A stretch of DNA of 64,000 bases. Source: Pseudomonas benzenivorans. Lineage in GTDB: Bacteria; Pseudomonadota; Gammaproteobacteria; Pseudomonadales; Pseudomonadaceae. Location of the stretch: contig NZ_CP137892.1 of NCBI RefSeq assembly GCF_033547155.1, forward strand, positions 3,782,001-3,846,000, given 5' to 3'. Below are positions 58,015-64,000 of this stretch, in pieces. Position 1 is the first letter of the stretch. The number at the start of each line of letters is the position of its first letter. The position numbers and the translations under genes are program-made. The notes beneath the pieces are model-generated. The model made no database searches, was not told the DNA's origin, and worked only from the letters and a program-made list of their open reading frames with translations.

Positions 58015-58089
58015 TCAGCCGACAGTCGTGCGGCGCCAAGCCGACGATCGGATCGCCGCCACGGCTTGCCCGCTAGCCATCTGGCTCAT
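58015..58089 (-). CDS. Possible 24-residue leader peptide upstream of katG
   Basis: ATG at 58089 has AAGGAG (complement of 58099-58104) with 9-nt spacing. The frame encodes 24 residues (MSQMASGQAVAAIRSSAWRR...) and ends 102 bp before the katG start. It is basic and not similar to anything I recognise. It may be a leader or a chance frame. Confidence 0.3.
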   Translation of the reverse strand: MSQMASGQAVAAIRSSAWRRTTVG

Positions 58090-58221
58090 CCGAGCTGTCT
58101 CCTTACCGGGTCGAATCGACTGGCCTGCGCCATCGATAGAAACAGCCTAGACCGCGCCCATAAACAGAACCAATGCATTAAGAGCAATTGATCGATAGAG
58201 AATTTCTTTTATTGTCCCCAT

Positions 58222-58246
58222 AAAAAACGGGCCTTACGGCCCGTTC
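58222..58246 (-). terminator. Terminator after the NhaC-type gene
   Basis: On the minus strand AACGGGCC-GTAA-GGCCCGTTTTTT: an 8-bp stem with U-tract, located 17 bp after the antiporter stop. Confidence 0.85.
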
Positions 58247-58262
58247 GGTATCCCTCACGCCC

Positions 58263-59624
58263 TCAGGCGATCAGCAGGAAGCCGATAAAGGCCAGGCCCG
58301 CCGCGATCAGGGTATAGGGCAATTGGGTCAGTGCATGGCTGATCAGGTTGCACCCCGAGCCCTGGGCAGCCAACACCGTGGAGTCGCTGTAGAAGCAGGC
58401 CTGGCTGCCGAAGGCCGAAGCCGAGAGCAAGGCACCGATCACCAGCGGAATATTGGCATCCAGGGCATAGGCCAGCGGCATGACGATAGGAATGGTGACG
58501 GCGAAGATGCCCCAGGAGGAGCCGGTGGCGAACGCCAGCAGCGCCATGGCCACGAACACCAATGCCGGCAACAACTGCGCCGTCATATAGGGCTTGAGCG
58601 ACTCGACGACATACTGCGGCAGCAACAACTGGTCGCACACATCCTTGAAGATGAAGGCCGCGATCACCGTGCCGATGGCCGGCAGCATGGTCTTGAAGCC
58701 CTCCATCATCTGCTCGAGCATCTCGTCCAGAGGCATCAGCCCCTGCACCAGGTAGAAGGGCACGACCAAGGCCAGAGTCGCCAGCATGCCCATCCACACG
58801 TCGATATCGAAGTAGATGGTGAAACCGACCAGCAACAGCAAGGGCACGAGGAAGTTGTGCAGCTTGCCGCCCTCCTTGTCCGCCTGTGTCAGCTCCTGCT
58901 CCACGGCCTGTACGCTCAGCTCGCCGACATGCATGGCGCCAGCCGAACCATGGCGGGCGAGCATCTCGGCCTTGCGCATCGGCCCTATGGCCGGCACTAG
59001 ACCGGCGGCCACCAGCACCACGAGCAGGACCGACAGCCAGGCATAGAACATATAGGGGATCGCCTCCATGTAGACACCGATGCCCCGCCCGGTTTCGGCG
59101 ATACCGTTGCTTTCCAACAGGCCGCCGAAGAACACCGCCCAGGTGGACAGGGGAACCAGCACACAGACCGGCGCCGCGGTGGAGTCGACCACATAGGCGA
59201 GCATCTCACGGGAGACCTTGAAGCGGTCGGTGACCCGCTTCATGGTCTCGCCCACGGTGAGGGCATTGAGGTAGTCGTCGACGAAGATCACCAGGCCCAG
59301 CACGCAGGTCATCAGCAACGAGGAGCGGCGCCCCTTGGCCAGCTTCAGCGCGGCGCGACCAAAGGCCAGCGCACCACCGGTACGCACCAGGAGGGCGATC
59401 AGCGCTCCGAAGCTGCCACAAACTAGGATCAGCCAGCCGATGGTTTCGTCCTGCATGACCTTGAGGGAGATCTCGGCAAAACCGCCCAGGGCGGCCTGGG
59501 GGCCGAGCAGCAGCAAACCACTGAGCGCACCGAGCACCAGTGCCAGAATGGGGCGACGCAGGAAAATGGCGAGAACCAGGACAACGACGGGGGGAAGCAA
59601 ACTAAGAGCGGTAGGTTCGGACAT
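58263..59624 (-). CDS. NhaC-family sodium/proton antiporter-type transporter
   Basis: The 453-residue membrane protein has about eleven hydrophobic segments and NhaC-type motifs: FVDDYLNALTVGETMKRVTDRF, STAAPVCVLVPLSTWAVFFGGLL, GSSWGIFAVTIPIVMPLA and GALLSASAFGSQACFYSDSTVLAAQGSGC. The family exchanges sodium for protons or transports amino-acid-like substrates; the specific ion is not shown. It is not co-transcribed with katG because of the terminator between. Confidence 0.88.
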   Translation of the reverse strand: MSEPTALSLLPPVVVLVLAIFLRRPILALVLGALSGLLLLGPQAALGGFAEISLKVMQDETIGWLILVCGSFGALIALLVRTGGALAFGRAALKLAKGRRSSLLMTCVLGLVIFVDDYLNALTVGETMKRVTDRFKVSREMLAYVVDSTAAPVCVLVPLSTWAVFFGGLLESNGIAETGRGIGVYMEAIPYMFYAWLSVLLVVLVAAGLVPAIGPMRKAEMLARHGSAGAMHVGELSVQAVEQELTQADKEGGKLHNFLVPLLLLVGFTIYFDIDVWMGMLATLALVVPFYLVQGLMPLDEMLEQMMEGFKTMLPAIGTVIAAFIFKDVCDQLLLPQYVVESLKPYMTAQLLPALVFVAMALLAFATGSSWGIFAVTIPIVMPLAYALDANIPLVIGALLSASAFGSQACFYSDSTVLAAQGSGCNLISHALTQLPYTLIAAGLAFIGFLLIA

Positions 59625-59748
59625 GATGTGCAGTTGTTCTTATAAGAGCCGGGTCACGGCGGGATCGAAGACAGACGAACCTTACCCGAGCCGACACATG
59701 CACACAATATCAAACGCGACGTGCGGAATATTATTCACAGCAGAAACA

Positions 59749-59773
59749 AAAAACCGGGCCTAGGCCCGGTTCT
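59749..59773 (-). terminator. Terminator of the alpha ribosomal operon
   Basis: On the minus strand AACCGGGCC-TA-GGCCCGGTT followed by TTTTTG, 16 bp after the rplQ stop. Confidence 0.9.
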
Positions 59774-59789
59774 TCTCACAACCTGCAAC

Positions 59790-60176
59790 TTACTCGACTG
59801 CTTCCACTGCGCCGGCGACCGGACGGTCGACCAACTCAACGTAAGCCATCGGAGCGTTGTCGCCAGCACGGAAACCGCACTTGAGGATGCGCAGGTAGCC
59901 GCCCTGACGGGTGGCGTAGCGCTTGCCCAGGTCGTTGAACAGCTTGCCGACGATGGCTTTCGAACGGGTACGGTCGAAGGCCAGACGACGGTTGGCAACG
60001 CTGTCTACTTTAGCCAGAGTGATCAGCGGCTCGGCGACGCGACGCAGCTCTTTGGCTTTCGGCAGAGTAGTTTTGATCAGCTCGTGCTCGAACAGCGAAA
60101 CCGCCATGTTCTGGAACATGGCCTGGCGGTGGGCGCTGGTACGGCTGAGGTGACGGCCACTTTTACGATGACGCAT
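59790..60176 (-). CDS. rplQ: 50S ribosomal protein L17
   Basis: The 128-residue bL17 protein is typical: [24 protein letters not shown] start, then [17 protein letters not shown] and [28 protein letters not shown]. It is the last gene of the alpha operon, 42 bp after rpoA, and is followed by a terminator. Confidence 0.99.
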   Translation of the reverse strand: MRHRKSGRHLSRTSAHRQAMFQNMAVSLFEHELIKTTLPKAKELRRVAEPLITLAKVDSVANRRLAFDRTRSKAIVGKLFNDLGKRYATRQGGYLRILKCGFRAGDNAPMAYVELVDRPVAGAVEAVE

Positions 60177-60218
60177 GATTCAATTCCTTACCAAACTCAC
60201 GTTCGGTGATGATGACGA

Positions 60219-61220
60219 TCAGGCAGTCGCCTTATCGTCTTTCTTCAGACTTGCCGGCGGCCAGTTGTCGAGGCGCATACCGAGGGACAGACCGCGAGAA
60301 GCCAGAACATCCTTGATCTCAGTCAGGGATTTCTTGCCCAGGTTCGGGGTTTTCAACAGCTCTACTTCGGTGCGCTGAATCAGATCGCCGATGTAGTAGA
60401 TGTTTTCTGCCTTGAGGCAGTTGGCCGAACGTACGGTCAGTTCCAGGTCGTCGACCGGGCGCAGCAGGATCGGATCGATCTCGTCTTCCTGCTCGACTAC
60501 CACAGGCTCACTGTCACCCTTGAGGTCGACGAACGCGGCCAGCTGCTGCTGCAGAATGGTCGCGGCACGACGGATAGCCTCTTCCGGATCCAGGGTACCG
60601 TTGGTTTCCAGGTCGATAACCAGCTTGTCCAGGTTGGTACGCTGCTCGACACGAGCGTTTTCCACCACGTAGGACACACGGCGCACCGGGCTGAACGAAG
60701 CGTCGAGCTGCAAGCGACCGATGCTGCGGCTCTCGTCTTCGTCGCTCTGGCGCGCGTCGGCCGGCTCATAACCGCGGCCACGGGCCACGGTGAGCTTCAT
60801 GTTCAACGCGCCATTGGCGGCCAGATTGGCGATTACGTGGTCGCCGTTGACGATTTCGACATCGTGATCCAGCTGAATATCGGCAGCGGTCACTACACCC
60901 GAGCCCTTCTTCGCCAGAGTCAGCGTCACTTCGTCGCGACCGTGCAGCTTGACAGCCAGGCCTTTAAGATTGAGCAGGATCTCGATGACATCTTCCTGCA
61001 CACCTTCGATGGCGCTGTACTCGTGGAGCACACCGTCAATCTCGGCCTCGACTACTGCACAGCCAGGCATGGAGGACAACAGGATGCGGCGCAGCGCGTT
61101 GCCCAGGGTATGGCCGAAACCACGCTCGAGAGGCTCGAGGGTGATCTTGGCGCGGGTCGGACTGACCACCTGCACATCAATGTGACGGGGGGTCAGGAAC
61201 TCATTTACCGAAATCTGCAT
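60219..61220 (-). CDS. rpoA: RNA polymerase alpha subunit
   Basis: The 333-residue subunit has the N-terminal assembly domain ([38 protein letters not shown]) and the C-terminal DNA- and activator-binding domain ([47 protein letters not shown]). Part of rpsM-rpsK-rpsD-rpoA-rplQ. Length as in E. coli (329) plus few residues. Confidence 0.99.
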   Translation of the reverse strand: MQISVNEFLTPRHIDVQVVSPTRAKITLEPLERGFGHTLGNALRRILLSSMPGCAVVEAEIDGVLHEYSAIEGVQEDVIEILLNLKGLAVKLHGRDEVTLTLAKKGSGVVTAADIQLDHDVEIVNGDHVIANLAANGALNMKLTVARGRGYEPADARQSDEDESRSIGRLQLDASFSPVRRVSYVVENARVEQRTNLDKLVIDLETNGTLDPEEAIRRAATILQQQLAAFVDLKGDSEPVVVEQEDEIDPILLRPVDDLELTVRSANCLKAENIYYIGDLIQRTEVELLKTPNLGKKSLTEIKDVLASRGLSLGMRLDNWPPASLKKDDKATA

Positions 61221-61242
61221 GGATGCACCTATTTTCTAGCCC

Positions 61243-61863
61243 TTACTTGGAGTAGAGCTCGACAATCAGGCTTTCGTTGATGTCGGCGGAGAGGTCACTG
61301 CGAGCCGGGACGCTTTTGAACACGCCGGACTTCTTCTCAGTGTCCACTTCTACCCATTCAACGCGGCCACGCTGGGCGCACAGCTCAAGAGCCTGAACAA
61401 TGCGCAGCTGATTCTTCGACTTCTCGCGAACAGCAACGACGTCGCCAGCTTTAACCTGGTAGGACGGGACGTTTACAGTCTGACCGTTGACGCTGATCGC
61501 TTTGTGCGAAACCAGCTGACGGGATTCGGCGCGGGTAGCACCAAAGCCCATACGGTAAACCACGTTATCCAGACGGCACTCCAGCAGCTGCAGCAGGTTT
61601 TCGCCGGTGGCGCCCTTCTGGCTGGCAGCTTGCTTGTAGTAACCGCTGAACTGACGCTCCAGCACGCCGTAGATACGGCGAACTTTCTGCTTTTCGCGCA
61701 GCTGGGTGCCGTAGTCGGACTGACGGCTACGGCGCTGGCCGTGAATACCCGGGGCTGCTTCGATGTTGCACTTCGATTCCAGAGCGCGAACGCCGCTCTT
61801 CAGGAACAGATCGGTGCCTTCACGACGAGACAGTTTGCATTTGGGACCAATGTAACGAGCCAT
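61243..61863 (-). CDS. rpsD: 30S ribosomal protein S4
   Basis: The 206-residue uS4 has [20 protein letters not shown], the S4 RNA-binding domain with [27 protein letters not shown] and [12 protein letters not shown]. In E. coli S4 autoregulates the alpha operon by binding mRNA near rpsM; a matching structure was not checked here. Located between rpsK and rpoA. Confidence 0.99.
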   Translation of the reverse strand: MARYIGPKCKLSRREGTDLFLKSGVRALESKCNIEAAPGIHGQRRSRQSDYGTQLREKQKVRRIYGVLERQFSGYYKQAASQKGATGENLLQLLECRLDNVVYRMGFGATRAESRQLVSHKAISVNGQTVNVPSYQVKAGDVVAVREKSKNQLRIVQALELCAQRGRVEWVEVDTEKKSGVFKSVPARSDLSADINESLIVELYSK

Positions 61864-61880
61864 TTCTCACTGTCTCCTGA

Positions 61881-62270
61881 TTACACGCGACGCTTCTTCG
61901 AAGGACGGCACCCGTTATGCGGGATAGGCGTCACATCGGTGATGCTGGCGATCTTGTAACCGCAGCCGTTCAAAGCACGGACAGCGGACTCGCGACCCGG
62001 ACCGGGACCCTTGACGTTCACGTCGAGGTTCTTCAGGCCGTACTCCAGCGCAGCTTGACCAGCACGCTCGGCAGCCACCTGGGCAGCGAACGGGGTGCTC
62101 TTGCGCGAGCCACGGAAGCCCGAACCACCGGAAGTAGCCCAGGACAGGGCATTGCCCTGACGGTCGGTGATGGTCACGATGGTGTTGTTGAAAGACGCGT
62201 GGATGTGGGCGATGCCATCAACCACTGTCTTTTTGACTTTCTTACGAGTACGAGCAGCAGGTTTTGCCAT
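61881..62270 (-). CDS. rpsK: 30S ribosomal protein S11
   Basis: The 129-residue uS11 has [47 protein letters not shown] and the end [18 protein letters not shown]. It lies 30 bp after rpsM and 17 bp before rpsD. Confidence 0.99.
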   Translation of the reverse strand: MAKPAARTRKKVKKTVVDGIAHIHASFNNTIVTITDRQGNALSWATSGGSGFRGSRKSTPFAAQVAAERAGQAALEYGLKNLDVNVKGPGPGRESAVRALNGCGYKIASITDVTPIPHNGCRPSKKRRV

Positions 62271-62300
62271 GACTAAATTCCTGTCGATTCGCCAATGCGA

Positions 62301-62657
62301 TTACTTGCGGATCGGCTTGCGCGGGCCCTTACGGGTGCGGGCGTTGGTCTTGGTGCGCTGACCGCGAACCGGCAGACCACGACGATGACGCAGGCCGCGG
62401 TAGCAACCCAGGTCCATCAAGCGCTTGATTTTCATGTTCACTTCGCGGCGCAGGTCACCCTCGGTGTTCACCTTGGCAACTTCGCCACGCAGCTGCTCGA
62501 TCTGCTCGTCAGAGAGATCCTTGATCTTTACCGCCGGATTAACCCCGGTAGCTGCACAGATCTTCTGTGCGGTGGTGCGACCGACACCATAGATGTAGGT
62601 CAGCGAGATAACAGTGTGCTTGTTATCCGGAATGTTAACGCCTGCAATACGGGCCAT
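62301..62657 (-). CDS. rpsM: 30S ribosomal protein S13
   Basis: The 118-residue uS13 has [30 protein letters not shown] and the C-terminal [23 protein letters not shown]. First gene of the alpha operon, separated from rpmJ by 133 bp that contain a hairpin. Confidence 0.99.
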   Translation of the reverse strand: MARIAGVNIPDNKHTVISLTYIYGVGRTTAQKICAATGVNPAVKIKDLSDEQIEQLRGEVAKVNTEGDLRREVNMKIKRLMDLGCYRGLRHRRGLPVRGQRTKTNARTRKGPRKPIRK

Positions 62658-62745
62658 TCAGTGGAACTCCAATTGACAGCTACCTACGCCCCGGAAGCCA
62701 AGAAATAGGGCGCGAGATATTAACGCTGTAAAAACAAATAATCAA

Positions 62746-62769
62746 CCCGGCAGCGCACTAGCTGCCGGG
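62746..62769 (-). terminator. Hairpin between rpmJ and rpsM
   Basis: CCCGGCAGC-TAGTGC-GCTGCCGGG on the minus strand, 21 bp after rpmJ. It is followed by only a weak T-rich stretch, so it may attenuate or process the transcript between the spc and alpha operons. Confidence 0.5.
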
Positions 62770-62790
62770 CTTATCACGCTTCACTCACAC

Positions 62791-62907
62791 TCAGCCTTGG
62801 CGCTGCTTGTGACGCGGCTCCGCGCTGCAGATCACTCGCACGACGCCGTCGCGACGAATAATCTTGCAGTTGCGGCACAGCTTTTTCACCGATGCACGAA
62901 CTTTCAT
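62791..62907 (-). CDS. rpmJ: 50S ribosomal protein L36
   Basis: A 38-residue bL36 ([20 protein letters not shown]...) with the zinc-ribbon residues: CRNC, a later Cys and a His in RHKQRQG. This is the zinc-containing paralogue (C+ type). It lies 28 bp after secY, as usual in the spc operon. Confidence 0.97.
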   Translation of the reverse strand: MKVRASVKKLCRNCKIIRRDGVVRVICSAEPRHKQRQG

Positions 62908-62935
62908 CACCAACTCCTCGAACCTTATGGACACA

Positions 62936-64000
62936 TCAGCGGAGCATGCCGCTGCCGTAGCCCTTCAGGTTGGCTTTCTTCATCAGGGATTCGTACTGGT
63001 GCGAAACGAGGTGCGATTGTACTTGCGACATAAAGTCCATCACAACCACCACCACGATCAGCAACGAGGTCCCGCCAAGGTAGAACGGTACGTTGGCCGC
63101 CACCACCAGGAACTGGGGCAACAAGCATACGGCCGTCATGTACAGAGCACCGAACATGGTCAAACGGGTCAACACGCCATCGATATAGCGCGCGGACTGC
63201 TCGCCCGGACGGATACCCGGAATAAAGGCACCGGACTTCTTCAGGTTTTCCGCTACGTCTTTCGGATTGAACATCAGCGCCGTATAGAAGAAGCAGAAGA
63301 AAACGATCCCTGCACTAAACAGCAAAATGTTCAACGGCTGACCAGGAGCGATAGCCTGCGAAATATCCTGCAGCCAGCCCATACCCTCGGACTGACCGAA
63401 CCAGGAACCCAGCGAGGCCGGGAACAACAGAAGGCTGCTGGCAAAAATAGCCGGGATGACCCCCGCCATGTTCACCTTCAACGGCAGGTGGCTGGTCTGC
63501 GCGGCAAACACCTTGCGACCCTGTTGACGCTTGGCGTAATGCACCGCAATGCGACGCTGACCACGCTCAATGAACACCACGAAACCGATGATCGCTACTG
63601 CCAACAAACCGATGGCGATCAGCGCGAAAATGTTGATATCGCCCTGACGCGCAGACTCGAAGGACTGCCCGATCGCCGCCGGCAGACCGGCCACGATGCC
63701 GGCAAAAATCAGCATCGAGATGCCATTGCCAACACCGCGCTCGGTGATCTGCTCGCCCAGCCACATCATGAACATCGCGCCCGCCACGAAGGTGGTGACC
63801 GCAACGAAGTGGAAGCCGAAATCGACCGAGAACGCAACGCCCTGACTCGCCAGCCCCACGGACATGCCGATGGCCTGGACGAATGCCAGGACGAGAGTGC
63901 CGTAGCGGGTGTATTGACTGATCTTGCGACGACCAGCCTCACCTTCCTTCTTCAACTGCTCCAGCTGCGGGCTGACGGCGGTCATCAGCTGCATGATGAT
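62936..64000 (-). CDS. secY: Protein translocase subunit SecY (N-terminus outside window)
   Basis: Channel subunit of the SecYEG translocon. About 354 of the usual 440 residues are present; the first ~88 are beyond the right edge. Typical segments include [42 protein letters not shown], the [24 protein letters not shown] cytoplasmic loop, and the C-terminal [21 protein letters not shown]. End of the spc ribosomal operon, followed by rpmJ. Confidence 0.98.
   Translation of the reverse strand: MIMQLMTAVSPQLEQLKKEGEAGRRKISQYTRYGTLVLAFVQAIGMSVGLASQGVAFSVDFGFHFVAVTTFVAGAMFMMWLGEQITERGVGNGISMLIFAGIVAGLPAAIGQSFESARQGDINIFALIAIGLLAVAIIGFVVFIERGQRRIAVHYAKRQQGRKVFAAQTSHLPLKVNMAGVIPAIFASSLLLFPASLGSWFGQSEGMGWLQDISQAIAPGQPLNILLFSAGIVFFCFFYTALMFNPKDVAENLKKSGAFIPGIRPGEQSARYIDGVLTRLTMFGALYMTAVCLLPQFLVVAANVPFYLGGTSLLIVVVVVMDFMSQVQSHLVSHQYESLMKKANLKGYGSGMLR

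Overview
The window is about 64 kb of GC-rich chromosome from a gammaproteobacterium, almost certainly a Pseudomonas (sensu lato). Gene order follows, from memory, the P. aeruginosa blocks PA4001-PA4069 (sltB1-rodA-mrdA ... ribD-nrdR ... oprG) and PA4232-PA4243 (ssb-MFS-uvrA ... rplQ-rpoA-rpsD-rpsK-rpsM-rpmJ-secY). Coding density is very high, genes overlap by a few bases in operons, and both window ends cut a gene (sltB1/mltB at the left, secY at the right). No rRNA, tRNA, insertion sequence, prophage or CRISPR was seen.

Layout. 1-6786 (minus): cell elongation and housekeeping operon proA-nadD-rsfS-rlmH-mrdA-rodA-sltB1. 7021-9424 (plus): small hypothetical gene, 3-methyladenine glycosylase, DedA-PAP2 fusion. 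9441-11114 (minus): LON-domain protein and lrgAB. 11355-15949 (mainly plus): MaoC-like hydratase, a lipoprotein with 11 MORN repeats and a caspase-like C13 domain, TIP30-like reductase, methyltransferase and DCC protein. 15956-18739 (minus): mpl, an AT-richer membrane gene, ubiX and a YceK-like lipoprotein. 19024-25198 (plus): GNAT, mtfA, ppa, TSUP transporter, xseB-ispA-dxs (isoprenoid precursors). 25216-28293: cobalamin riboswitch and btuB, convergent with a btuF-like gene. 28293-37108 (minus): riboflavin and related operon nrdR-ribD-[FMN riboswitch]-ribC-ribB-ribH-nusB-thiL-pgpA, then two periplasmic proteins, ribA and a small membrane protein.

37227-42945 (mainly plus): YbaY-like lipoprotein, methyltransferase, YbbN co-chaperone and a four-gene putative zinc-import operon (ZrgA-like, ABC ATPase, permease, DUF3299) behind a Zur-like palindrome. 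42997-47858 (minus): a six-gene TonB2-type energy-transduction operon (DUF3450, TtpC-like, ExbB, ExbD, TonB, TPR). It diverges from an OmpW/OprG porin gene across a 311-bp region holding Fur-like, Zur-like and ANR-like sites. 48913-52642 (minus): two NAD-binding sugar-nucleotide-type proteins, ssb and an MFS transporter. 52777-55632 (plus): uvrA. 55702-59624 (minus): katG and an NhaC-type antiporter. 59790-64000 (minus): the alpha ribosomal operon and the end of the spc operon.

The most interesting material is the MORN/C13 lipoprotein, the metal-responsive TonB2/zinc neighbourhood with its composite intergenic region, and short Shine-Dalgarno-preceded leader ORFs between the FMN riboswitch and ribC and upstream of katG. 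Motif matches and leader ORFs were found by eye and have no computed statistics.
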